This document shows, in pieces, positions 1-8,543 of a stretch of 64,000 nucleotides of DNA. Origin of the DNA: an uncultured Opitutia bacterium (GTDB lineage Bacteria; Verrucomicrobiota; Verrucomicrobiia; Opitutales; Opitutaceae). A model generated the notes under the pieces. The model was not told the DNA's origin and searched no databases. It worked only from the letters and a program-made list of their open reading frames with translations. Location: positions 62,001 through 126,000 of the forward strand of contig CAIMFY010000096.1 in assembly GCA_903840415.1 (NCBI GenBank). Direction: 5' to 3'. Numbering within the stretch: the stretch's first letter is position 1; each line of letters opens with the position of its first letter. The translations under genes and the position numbers were made by a program.

Positions 1-3000
1 CTGGCGACGGCGCCGATGCTGTGCACCTTCACGAACAGCGCATCTGCCGACGTGGATAGGGTGACGTCCTCGCGCGTGATGCCGAGATCGGGGCGCGACC
101 AGTAGGGCGTGCCGGGAGTTTTCAGCTTCAGCGTTAGCACCGTGGTGGCGCGCGGCGGGAGCGTGAGTTCGAGCGAGCTGGCGCGCTCGAATTTTTCCTC
201 GCGCGTGGCGATCGCCTGATCGGCGTTGTCGGTGTTCTTGGTATCGATGCCCTGCGTGATTTCCCAGATGCCGGGATCGATGTTCCAGCCGGTCATCGTG
301 GCGTGGACGGGCGTAGTTTCCAAATTATAGGCGATGACCTTGAAACCCGTCGGCATCCCGTTGGGCACGAGGATTGCGACGCTCTGATCGGTGGCAGGCG
401 CGGCGAAATTCCAACTGATGACGTGGCCGGGGAAAAGCGCGTTGCGGTTTAGCGCCACACCACCGAGGCGCGCGCGCTGGAGTTCGGTCGTCGGCACGCC
501 GACGCGGTCGATCCAGAGGCTGCCTTCGGTTTCGATATATTCGTTGGTGGCGCAGCCTTCGATTTGTTGGCCGTATACCCGCTCGAGGTGAGACTTGTCG
601 CCGTCGACCTGCCAGGCGAAGTGTTCGCCCGACGAGTTGCGGAAGCCGTTGGAACGGTTGCCCGGGCGCACGGCGCCGCGATCATCGCCGCGGCGACCGG
701 CGATCTCGGAAGGGGCGTTGCGCGCGGCCCAGTCTTTGCGGAGATTGAGCAAGTCGAGTACGTTGGCGTTGACCGACATGGTCGAGCCACCCTCGGTGAT
801 GGGTGCGAGATATTTCTTGTCGCCGGTCCATTTCCACGAGGCCCAGAACATGTGCCACGGGAAATAACCGCGGCCATAATCGCCGACTTTATCGTCGGAG
901 AAATGGATCGCGGACGCGAGGGTGATACGGCCGTTTTCATTGACCTGGCTATGGGCGAGCAATCCGTCGGCAAGCTCGAGTTGGATCTTTTCGGCGGCGG
1001 GGTTGCCGTTGAAATCGACGAGCAGTTGCGGCACCTGACAGACGAGATACGAGTAGGGTTTCGCCCAACCCCAGGGGTGCTCCTCGGCGGCCTTGAGGCC
1101 GTTGTAGTAGGCGGAGCGGATATGGCGGTGACCGGCGGCGTTGACGCCCGTGAGCCATTCGACGCCGCGGGCGGTGACCATGGCGCGTTCGATTTGCTGG
1201 GGATTGCCGTAGTCGAGGATGAGATTTTGGGCGAGGCAGTTGATGCCTTCCTCGTAGCTGTGGAGTTCGTCAGCCTGAATCATCGGAAGACCGTTGATGA
1301 ACATGCCGTTCTTAAATGCGGCCTCGAGCAACCGGTGTAGGGAGAGTTTCACTTTTTCCGGTTCGCTGCCCATGAGTGCGACGCCGGGCCACGTGTTGAG
1401 CAGATCGACGTCGTCAGAGATGCCGCCGCCGAAGTCACCGAATTCCGATTGGCGGTGGTCGATGTAATATTCGACGAAATGCTTCACCTGTCCGAGCAGG
1501 TAAGTCTGGCGGAATGCCCACAACGGCACACCCGCCGGCGGCTCGGGTTGCGTGAATTTCGGGCGTGTTGCACCGGGAATCGCGGCGGCCGCGGCATAGC
1601 GCTGGCCAAGAGCGTTGTCGGGATTGACGCGGAGAAGATCGTCAAGATCGCCCTTGAAGCGGACCCACATGTTGAGCTTCGGGTTGTTCGGGTGCTCTTC
1701 GACCAGCATCGCGTAGGTGTCCTTCGCCTGTGTGAGGCGATCGAGTTCGTGCTCGGGGAGCGCGGCTTCGCGGGGTTTGAAGACGAGGCGTAGTTTTGCC
1801 CCGGCAAGCGACAGCGCGAAGAAATCGGAATCGGCCGCGGCGACGGTCAGCCAAAAGGCTTTTCCGGGCGGCAGAAGGCGATCGCGGAGATCGAGCCAGA
1901 GCGTTTTGGCTTCGCCGGGTTTCACGCTGAAAGTGAAATCGAGCATGTCTCGCAAAGGCCAAAGCGGATCTTTGACCTGGATGTTGAGTGGGATGAGTCC
2001 GTTGGCTGCGGGCTTCAGCTTCAGTGCGGGCAGATCGAGCGCGATACCATCGAGGCCGTCGGTGAGCTTGTCCCATGTGTTGGGAATGAGGATGTGGACG
2101 AGCGGGAGCGAAACTCCGACCGAGGAAGGCTGGGCCGGGGCGGGTGATGCCGCCGGGACGGCCACCAAGGTGCTGCGTTCATCGGGAGCAAAGCGGCCCG
2201 CGATGAATTTTTGCAGCGGCGCCAGGCCGGCGTTGTCCGCCGCGGGAAATTGCAGCGAGTATTCGAGCTTCGCGCTGCCAGCGGGTTCTTTGCCAGCGGT
2301 GACGTTGTAGGCGACGAGTTCGCCGATAGGCTCTTCCTGGGCGACATTGGTGAAACGGATTTTCCGGCCGGCGAGCGCCTGTGTGAGGGTGTTTACCGTT
2401 TTTTCCTGATCTTTCGGACGCTCAAAAAGGATCGCTTCGGATCGAGCGGCGTAAGCGGCTTCGTTTTCCGTGCCGACCGGGAGCAGTTCCATTTTGCCCC
2501 ATGCAGCGCCAGAGATTTCGATGTGGTTCACTGGCTCGTTCGGGAGCGCGAAGGTGATCGCTTTGCCGGAGTCGACGTAGCAATCCCAGTCGGGCAACTG
2601 GAAGTAGTCGTTGCGGCCGGGGAGGCGCGAGCGGTTGTAGACGCCGGGCCAAGTGGTCTCGCGGATGCCGTCGGTGGCCTTCCACCACCAGCGCTTGATG
2701 TCATAGGCGTCGGTGATTTCGACTTTGCGAATCGCGACGCTCGGGCCGGCGGGGAGCGTGGGCGGCAGATCGTTCGGGCGGTTGAAACCGTAGCGGAGGA
2801 ACCACTCGTCGCGCGTGGCGGCGTTGGCGAGCGAGCGCGTCGGGAGCGGGGGTAGATCGGTGGGGGCATCGCCTTTGGCGAGCGTGGCGACGTTCTTGTC
2901 GTCGAGCGCACGATCATAGATGCGGACTTCGTCGATATCTCCGCCGCGGGTGAAGTTGTAGTCGCTCTGCACCTGCCACGAACTGATGATGCGCGAGTGC

Positions 3001-3647
3001 GGGCCGAACTGATCGAGGGCGGCGTTGAGCACGGCGATAGTTTTGTTTTCGGCGGCGAGTTTGCCGTTCACGTAGAAACGGATCCCGCTCGTCTCGTCCC
3101 ACGCGATGGCGAGATGGGTCCACGCTTTCGGATCGGGAAACGGCGTGAGCGGCACTGAGACGCGGACGCGAGCGAGGCTGGCGTCGGTCACGAAGGCGTC
3201 GAACCCATGGCCGTTGTAGTCAATGCGGAGCCAGACTTGATCCCAACTCGAGTGGTCAGCATACGCGACGCGAAAGATTGGAAATGCGGTCGGGCCGACC
3301 GGGTAGCGCGAGCGCCAGAAAAACGAGAGCGTGCCGCGCTGGGCGTAGATGTTGCCGGGCGCCGTGAAGGCGAGGCGTTGGTAGTCGCTGCATTCGAGCG
3401 CGGCGCCCTTAGCGCCGTCGGCGATTTTAGTGACTTCAGCGACGAAGTTTGGCTCGGCGGTGCCAGGCGCGGCGAAGTCGGCGGTCGTGCCTTTTTCGCC
3501 GGAAAGATAAAACAGAAGTCCCGGATCGGCTGCGGTCGAGGTTGCGGGAGACTGAGCACGCAGGACGGCGGAAGCACCGAGCGCGAGGAAGGTAACGGCG
3601 GCAACGGCGAATTTACGCCGGAAATCAGAGATGAGGTGGAATGACAT
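1..3647 (-). CDS. Exported LamG-domain protein with alpha/alpha-toroid-like region, 3'-truncated by window edge
   Basis: One uninterrupted minus-strand frame runs from an ATG at 3647 to the window edge, giving about 1215 residues without a stop. I checked the frame near 3.6, 2.4, 1.4 and 0 kb. Residues 1-32 form a signal peptide ending in LRAQ. Residues about 35-250 look like a concanavalin/LamG domain, ending with the usual IYDRAL sequence. The middle carries a Trp-rich stretch (KRWWWKATDGI). The later half, with GGGISDDVDLL, NGLPMIQ and SYEEGINCLAQ, looks like a helical toroid of the kind found in polysaccharide lyases and glycosidases. I infer an extracellular or periplasmic polysaccharide-acting protein but cannot name a family. 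The C-terminus lies outside the window. No clear ribosome site precedes the ATG. Confidence 0.8.
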   Translation of the reverse strand, partial: MSFHLISDFRRKFAVAAVTFLALGASAVLRAQSPATSTAADPGLLFYLSGEKGTTADFAAPGTAEPNFVAEVTKIADGAKGAALECSDYQRLAFTAPGNIYAQRGTLSFFWRSRYPVGPTAFPIFRVAYADHSSWDQVWLRIDYNGHGFDAFVTDASLARVRVSVPLTPFPDPKAWTHLAIAWDETSGIRFYVNGKLAAENKTIAVLNAALDQFGPHSRIISSWQVQSDYNFTRGGDIDEVRIYDRALDDKNVATLAKGDAPTDLPPLPTRSLANAATRDEWFLRYGFNRPNDLPPTLPAGPSVAIRKVEITDAYDIKRWWWKATDGIRETTWPGVYNRSRLPGRNDYFQLPDWDCYVDSGKAITFALPNEPVNHIEISGAAWGKMELLPVGTENEAAYAARSEAILFERPKDQEKTVNTLTQALAGRKIRFTNVAQEEPIGELVAYNVTAGKEPAGSAKLEYSLQFPAADNAGLAPLQKFIAGRFAPDERSTLVAVPAASPAPAQPSSVGVSLPLVHILIPNTWDKLTDGLDGIALDLPALKLKPAANGLIPLNIQVKDPLWPLRDMLDFTFSVKPGEAKTLWLDLRDRLLPPGKAFWLTVAAADSDFFALSLAGAKLRLVFKPREAALPEHELDRLTQAKDTYAMLVEEHPNNPKLNMWVRFKGDLDDLLRVNPDNALGQRYAAAAAIPGATRPKFTQPEPPAGVPLWAFRQTYLLGQVKHFVEYYIDHRQSEFGDFGGGISDDVDLLNTWPGVALMGSEPEKVKLSLHRLLEAAFKNGMFINGLPMIQADELHSYEEGINCLAQNLILDYGNPQQIERAMVTARGVEWLTGVNAAGHRHIRSAYYNGLKAAEEHPWGWAKPYSYLVCQVPQLLVDFNGNPAAEKIQLELADGLLAHSQVNENGRITLASAIHFSDDKVGDYGRGYFPWHMFWASWKWTGDKKYLAPITEGGSTMSVNANVLDLLNLRKDWAARNAPSEIAGRRGDDRGAVRPGNRSNGFRNSSGEHFAWQVDGDKSHLERVYGQQIEGCATNEYIETEGSLWIDRVGVPTTELQRARLGGVALNRNALFPGHVISWNFAAPATDQSVAILVPNGMPTGFKVIAYNLETTPVHATMTGWNIDPGIWEITQGIDTKNTDNADQAIATREEKFERASSLELTLPPRATTVLTLKLKTPGTPYWSRPDLGITREDVTLSTSADALFVKVHSIGAVA

Positions 3648-3728
3648 TGGGGCTAGGCGGGTTTCGGGACAAAATTAGGATACGTGTCCGCGTTCGAGGC
3701 GAGACGTTTCGCCGCGGCTTCGGTTGCG

Positions 3729-3757
3729 AAAAAAAGCCGGGCATCGGAAACGGTGCC
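3729..3757 (-). terminator. Probable rho-independent terminator downstream of the VOC gene
   Basis: Read on the minus strand, a 7-bp stem (ggcaccg/cgatgcc, one C-A mismatch) closes a TTTC loop. After cgg it is followed by seven T. It lies about 140 bases after the VOC stop codon and 80 bases before the LamG gene, so it would separate the two transcription units. The rest of the 3648-3898 gap shows nothing else I can support. Confidence 0.45.
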
Positions 3758-3898
3758 GTGGGCCGGCCAAATGTTCGGGAATGCCTCAGCCTAGCGCGCA
3801 TCGTCGGCTCGCGGGAGCTGAATACGGCGCGCGATCTGTCGCTGGAAGTTCGTGAGCGATCGGGCGAATGACTGTCACGGCCCGACGTCATCTTCATC

Positions 3899-4288
3899 TC
3901 ACGGCATTGGAAACGGCGCCTTACGGTGGCAGAATTGCAGCGCGAGGCCCCACGGATCGCGCATCATGAGCAGCCGCGAGCCGTCGGGGAGGGCATCTTC
4001 CCCGAAGAAGGTGGCGCCGGCCTTTTCGAGTCGCGCGCGGTCGGCGACGGTGTCGGTCGAAACCAACGCAAAGTGAAACACGAGCGGGTGCTGCGTCTTG
4101 TAGTCCGGCACGATGGCGCCGGGATTAGAGTAAAGTTCGACGACCACGCGACCGGTCTCGTCAGAGAGAAAGTGCATGTAGGGCACCGCTTCATTTTTGC
4201 GCGCGACGGTGAGGCCGAGGTGCGTGACGAGCCACTGCGCGTGGGCGCGGGCATCGGGGACGTTGAGGGCGAAGTGTTCGAATTTCAT
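3899..4288 (-). CDS. VOC (glyoxalase/bleomycin-resistance fold) family protein
   Basis: 129 residues, starting at an ATG (4286-4288) and beginning KFEHFALNVPDARAHAQW, the usual opening of a single-module vicinal-oxygen-chelate protein of two beta-alpha-beta-beta-beta units. Candidate metal ligands are His5, the His in VFHFALV and a Glu in VVVELYS. The usual terminal ligand Glu of the DP-G-x-x-x-E motif appears as Gln (DPWGLALQF). The family includes glyoxalases, dioxygenases and antibiotic-binding proteins, and the sequence does not tell which. It stands alone on the minus strand, with a likely terminator downstream. Confidence 0.8.
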   Translation of the reverse strand: MKFEHFALNVPDARAHAQWLVTHLGLTVARKNEAVPYMHFLSDETGRVVVELYSNPGAIVPDYKTQHPLVFHFALVSTDTVADRARLEKAGATFFGEDALPDGSRLLMMRDPWGLALQFCHRKAPFPMP

Positions 4289-4397
4289 GCGGATAAAAGT
4301 TGGCGGACCAGTCCAGAGTGAGGAGCGCGCGCGGCGGTTGTCGAGTCAGGTGCGCGTCTGAGGCGGATTTTTTTGCTGACCGAAGCCGGTGCCACAA

Positions 4398-5630
4398 TCA
4401 CGCGTCAGGTTTGTCGACGCGCTCGCTCAAGCGCACGGTGAGTCGGGTGTTGTTGGCATCGAGCTGCTCATTTTTCTGTCGGAGGTCATCGACCATGTCG
4501 CCGAGGGCGCCGCACATGGATTCGATTTCGCCGTGACCCGGCGGGCGCGGCATTTCCGAAAGGACATCGCCATTGCGAATGCGACCGGCGGCGGCCGCAA
4601 TCGCGGCCATCCTTCGGGTGATCCGGCCGGCGATCAACCAGCTCAGCACGGCGATCGCGACCGTGAAGACCGCGCCGGTCCGCACGATCCAGCGGCGCAC
4701 GTCGCTCGCAGCGGCGAAGGCGTCGGCCACCGGTTGGCGCACGGTGACGAGCCAGTTGACGCCGCGGAATTCGCGAAAGCCCTTGGTGCGGACGTAACCG
4801 GTGAGATAGTCGCCCTCATTGGGGACGGGTTCGGAAAAATATCCGCGCGCTCCGCTCCGATCGCCGGCGGCTTTGGGCGCTTCCGGCGGCTGGGTCCAGT
4901 TGGTCGCGCCCGAGTCGAGCAGCACCTCGCCATCCGGCGCGTAGATCGTGACGTCGATGTGCTCGCGGCGGGCGACATCGGTCACGACGGAGTGCTGCAT
5001 GTCGCGTGCCCAAGACCAACTCATTTGCGCACCGAGGACGCCGAGGAAATTTCCGCGGGCGTCATTCACGGGCACCGCGAGCGCGAGAAAACGCGGCTTT
5101 TCCACGCCGATACTCGGCAACTCACGGGCGAGGTCGGGCAGTTCGCGGACGCTGTCGATGAATGCTGCGCGCCGCGCGCCCCGAAACCAAGCCGCCTCAG
5201 CGACCGACGTGCCCTCGAAAAACTGCGGTGCCTCGGCCACGATCTCTCCGTCCCGATTGGCGAAGCCGAGCCAAACGCAATCGGGGGAGACATTGAGGAG
5301 CGCGTCGAGCAAGGCGCGGCGTTCGGCGGCGGGCGTCGCAGGATTTTTCAGCGATGCGAGTTGGGCGGTCAGCTGGAGCACGCGCTGCCGCTCGGCGAGG
5401 GCGCGATCGAGTTTGTCGCCGATCTGAAACGCTAGCGTCTCAAACGTCGGCCCGATCTGGCCGGCCAGCTGCTGGCGAAAATGCGTTTCCGCCACCCAGC
5501 CGAGCAGCAGAGAAAAGGCGAGCGCGAGCCCACCGAAAATGACGACCGCACGAGCGCGCAAACTTTGGCGCGGATCGAAGATCCACCACCAATCGTCGGG
5601 GTCGCGCAGGGCGGTGGACGAATGCTCCAT
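4398..5630 (-). CDS. Membrane sensor with periplasmic Cache-like domain and HAMP, no output domain
   Basis: About 410 residues from the ATG at 5630; ATG 5675 and GTG 5714 are in-frame alternatives. A transmembrane helix at about residues 28-46 is followed by a roughly 270-residue extracytoplasmic region. Its IYAPDGEVLLDSG and LGVLGAQMSW segments resemble double-Cache sensors. A second helix (about 315-334) leads to a HAMP-like segment (ITRRMAAIAAAAGRIRNGD) and a short coiled coil (LRQKNEQLDANNTRL). The protein then stops: there is no kinase, GGDEF, cyclase or MCP signalling domain. This is the topology of a bacterial ligand sensor without its effector. It may act through a partner or be a truncated relic. 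No neighbouring gene supplies an output module. Confidence 0.7.
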   Translation of the reverse strand: MEHSSTALRDPDDWWWIFDPRQSLRARAVVIFGGLALAFSLLLGWVAETHFRQQLAGQIGPTFETLAFQIGDKLDRALAERQRVLQLTAQLASLKNPATPAAERRALLDALLNVSPDCVWLGFANRDGEIVAEAPQFFEGTSVAEAAWFRGARRAAFIDSVRELPDLARELPSIGVEKPRFLALAVPVNDARGNFLGVLGAQMSWSWARDMQHSVVTDVARREHIDVTIYAPDGEVLLDSGATNWTQPPEAPKAAGDRSGARGYFSEPVPNEGDYLTGYVRTKGFREFRGVNWLVTVRQPVADAFAAASDVRRWIVRTGAVFTVAIAVLSWLIAGRITRRMAAIAAAAGRIRNGDVLSEMPRPPGHGEIESMCGALGDMVDDLRQKNEQLDANNTRLTVRLSERVDKPDA

Positions 5631-5753
5631 GGCCGGCAGGACGCATGGGCGCGGGCTTCGGTGCGCGGTTTGCATCACCACGTCACGTGACCGGGGTGTG
5701 CAACATTTGGCCACGCGCCACGTCTTTCGGTTGTCCGTTTTGCTTCGATCCCC

Positions 5754-7034
5754 ATGAAGTTGTTTTTTTGCGAGCGCGTTCTGGTTCCCGTGTTTTTCGC
5801 CGGCTGCTTGCTGTCGGCCGCTGACGCCCCGCGGCCGTGGCCACCGGATCAGTTTCTGCCCGTCACCGAGCAGCGCGTCGCGACGTTGACACTCACCGAG
5901 CAGCCGGCGTGGCGCGCGTATCTCAGCGCGTCGGCGGCGCGGACGAAGCTATTGTCCGGCGAGCGCGACCTCACAGATCGTTCGCTGCAAAAGCCGAGCG
6001 AAGGTCCGCCGATTCCATCGACCTACAGCAAAGGCGTGCGGCTCGGTGCGCCGGCGGCATTTTATGCCACGGAGGAAGGGCGCACGATCGCGGATCGCGT
6101 GGTGAACTGGCAAGTGCCGACGGGCGGCTGGGTGAAAACCGGTGACTACTCGCGTCGGCGCGAGCCGACGGACGACCACCACGACGCGTGGAGCTTCGGC
6201 ACCTTCGACAACGATTCCACGATCTACGAATTGCGGTATCTCGCGCTCGTGCTGACGGCGGCCGATGCCAGTGTGACGGCGGAGCGCGCGGGTGCGTGGC
6301 GGGAATCATTTTTTCGCGGGCTCAATTATATCTACGCATCGCAATATCCGAACGGCGGCTTTCCGCAGGTTTACCCGTTGGTCGGTGGGTATCACGACGC
6401 GATCACCTACAACGACGATGCGATGGCGCACATCGTCGAATTGCTGCGCGATATTCAGGAAGGGAAACCGGAGTTCGCCTTTGTGCCGAAGGTGATCGCG
6501 ACGGAGGCGGGTCGGCGTTTCGAGCGAGGCATCCAATGCTTTTTGGCATCGCAGCTGACGGGCGCGGACGGCCGCCGCACGGTCTGGGGCCAGCAGATTG
6601 ATGCGCTCACGCTCCGCCCCTGCGCCGCCCGCAACTTCGAACCGATCTCCGAGTGTTCGCTCGAGAGTTCCCACCTCGCGCGTTTTCTGATGACGATACC
6701 GCATCCGTCGCTGGCGGTGGTCACGGCCATCGACGATGCGCTGCGCTGGTTCTCGGCGCACGCTTTTCACAATGTCACTTGGGACCGCAACGACACGAAG
6801 GGATCGGGTCTGGTGCCGAAGATCGGTGCGCCGGATCTGTGGGCGCGGTTCTACGAAATTGGCACGGGCAAACCGCTCTTCGGCGATCGTGATCGGACGA
6901 TTCACTACGTCTTTGGCGAACTCTCGAACGAGCGACGCAAGGGCTACGGTTGGTATCAGCCCGGGATCGGTGCGGTGTTCGACGCCTATCAGGTGTGGAA
7001 GACGAAAATGGCGGCGCCCGTCGCGGTGAAATAG
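5754..7034 (+). CDS. pelA: Pectate lyase, polysaccharide lyase family 10
   Basis: 426 residues with an N-terminal signal peptide (about 1-25), so exported. It cleaves polygalacturonate by beta-elimination. Recognition rests on PL10 hallmarks: WQVPTGGWVKTGDY (about 119-132), DNDSTIYELRYLA (about 152-164) and QYPNGGFPQVYPL followed by YHDAITYNDDAM (about 197-224). The length fits PL10 with no extra module. The ATG at 5754 gives the signal peptide, and the gene is divergent from the sensor at 4398-5630. Its product would feed the pectin enzymes found elsewhere in the window (CE8-like, GH105, KduD). Confidence 0.9.
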   Translation: MKLFFCERVLVPVFFAGCLLSAADAPRPWPPDQFLPVTEQRVATLTLTEQPAWRAYLSASAARTKLLSGERDLTDRSLQKPSEGPPIPSTYSKGVRLGAPAAFYATEEGRTIADRVVNWQVPTGGWVKTGDYSRRREPTDDHHDAWSFGTFDNDSTIYELRYLALVLTAADASVTAERAGAWRESFFRGLNYIYASQYPNGGFPQVYPLVGGYHDAITYNDDAMAHIVELLRDIQEGKPEFAFVPKVIATEAGRRFERGIQCFLASQLTGADGRRTVWGQQIDALTLRPCAARNFEPISECSLESSHLARFLMTIPHPSLAVVTAIDDALRWFSAHAFHNVTWDRNDTKGSGLVPKIGAPDLWARFYEIGTGKPLFGDRDRTIHYVFGELSNERRKGYGWYQPGIGAVFDAYQVWKTKMAAPVAVK

Positions 7035-7101
7035 GGCGGCACGGGGCGGCGGATGATTCTTCGCTTCGCTCGGCAGGAGAAATCTGTTTCAGTCCGCCGC
7101 C

Positions 7102-8181
7102 ATGACGTTTCGTCTGCCGCCCCTCACCCTCGTTTCACTGCTGCTCCTGTCGCCAGGCGCGCTCCCCGCCTGGGACTACGAGGGTCATCGCATCGTCAAC
7201 CAGCTCGCGCTCGCGTCGCTGCCGAAAGACTTTCCGGCGTTCGTGCAAAAGCCCGCCAACACCGAGCGCATCGCGTTCCTCGCCGGTGAGCCCGATCGCT
7301 GGCGCAGCGTCCCGGATTTGCCCATCAAACAGGCCAATGGCGTGGATCACTACTGCGACCTCGAGCAGATTCCCGATGCCGGTTTGATCTACGCCACGCT
7401 GCCGTCGCTCCGCTACGTCTTTGCCACGCAATTCACCGCCGGTCGCGCCGCACACCCCGACAAGTTTCCCGACGTCGACGAAACGAAAAATCAGGATCAT
7501 TCGCGCGAGTGGTGCGGCTTCGCGCCATGGGCCATCACGGAATATTTCGGCAAACTGCGCGCGGCGCTTTCCTATCTGAAAACTTTTGAGGAGCTTGGCA
7601 CCCCCGAGGAAATCGCCAACGCGCAGGCCAACGTCATCTACCTGATGGGCGTGATGGGTCACTACGTCGGCGATGGTGCGCAACCGCTCCATACCACGAT
7701 CCATCACAACGGCTGGGTCGGCGCCAACCCGCACAGCTACACGACCTGGCCCGGCATCCACGGCTGGATCGACGGCGGCTTCATCGGCAAGGCCGGCATC
7801 AAGACCGCCGGCCTCGTGGGGCGCGTGACTCCCTCCGATGCCATTTCGCTCGCCCCGCGTGAGGACGGCCGCGATCCGATGTTTGTCGCCGTGCTCGATT
7901 ATCTGCTCGCGCAAAACCAACTCGTCGAACCGCTCTACCAATTGGAAAAGGCCGGCAAGTTCAGCCACGCCAAGGATGAGGTGCCAACGCCCGAAGGCCG
8001 CGCGTTTCTCGAAAAGCAACTCTTAGTCGGTGGCGCCGAACTCGCCGCCATCTGGGAAACCGCGTGGAAAAGCGCCGTGCCCGACACGTATCTCCGCGCC
8101 TCTCTCCTCAAACGCCAGGCCGCGAACGGTGTCGATGACAACGCGCCCGCCAAAAAGAGAAAGAAGAAAGCCGCGCCATGA
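7102..8181 (+). CDS. Secreted S1/P1-type zinc nuclease
   Basis: 359 residues. The signal peptide is predicted to end at LPA, so the mature protein would begin with Trp24, as S1/P1 nucleases do, because the N-terminal Trp binds zinc. All nine ligands of the family's trinuclear zinc site can be placed: Trp24, His29, Asp65, His83, His187, Asp191 and His197 (HYVGDGAQPLH), and His220 and Asp224 (HGWID). The last ligand being Asp rather than Glu, and the W-x4-H spacing, favour S1/P1 nuclease over phospholipase C. It would degrade single-stranded nucleic acid, or 3'-nucleotides, outside the cytoplasm. The lysine-rich tail (KKRKKKAAP) is unusual. The stop overlaps the crcB start by four bases (ATGA). 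Confidence 0.8.
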   Translation: MTFRLPPLTLVSLLLLSPGALPAWDYEGHRIVNQLALASLPKDFPAFVQKPANTERIAFLAGEPDRWRSVPDLPIKQANGVDHYCDLEQIPDAGLIYATLPSLRYVFATQFTAGRAAHPDKFPDVDETKNQDHSREWCGFAPWAITEYFGKLRAALSYLKTFEELGTPEEIANAQANVIYLMGVMGHYVGDGAQPLHTTIHHNGWVGANPHSYTTWPGIHGWIDGGFIGKAGIKTAGLVGRVTPSDAISLAPREDGRDPMFVAVLDYLLAQNQLVEPLYQLEKAGKFSHAKDEVPTPEGRAFLEKQLLVGGAELAAIWETAWKSAVPDTYLRASLLKRQAANGVDDNAPAKKRKKKAAP

Positions 8182-8543
8182 ACTTTGGTGCGCTGTGCCT
8201 CATCGCGGCCGGCGGTGCCCTCGGCTCAGTCGCGCGGGCTCTGGTCGGCTGGGCGATTCCCGCGGGCCGGCTCCCGTGGGCGACGATCATGATTAACGTC
8301 GCCGGCTCACTCCTCATCGGCTGGCTCATGGGCCGCCTCACACCCGTCAACGAGCATAATCTTCGTGAACACAGTTTCTGGGTCGTCGGGATCTGTGGCG
8401 GGTTTACCACTTTTTCCGCGTTCAGTTGGCAGACCGTGGAGCAACTCCAGAAAGGCCACGTCGGCGCAGCGGTCGCCAACGTCTTGATCTCCGTCGTCGC
8501 TTGCGTGTTCGCCACGTTGCTCGGCTGGAGGCTCACGCGGTGA
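8178..8543 (+). CDS. crcB: Fluoride ion channel CrcB/Fluc
   Basis: 121 residues with four predicted membrane helices. The family signatures are GGALGSVAR near the N-terminus, the pore Asn in MINVAGSLLIGW (Asn40) and GGFTTFSAFSWQT (about 74-86). Fluc channels work as antiparallel dimers that export fluoride across the inner membrane. The gene overlaps its upstream and downstream neighbours by four bases each (ATGA and GTGA), so the three genes are probably translated as one unit. I saw no crcB-type fluoride riboswitch ahead of it, which fits its internal position. Confidence 0.95.
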   Translation: MNFGALCLIAAGGALGSVARALVGWAIPAGRLPWATIMINVAGSLLIGWLMGRLTPVNEHNLREHSFWVVGICGGFTTFSAFSWQTVEQLQKGHVGAAVANVLISVVACVFATLLGWRLTR

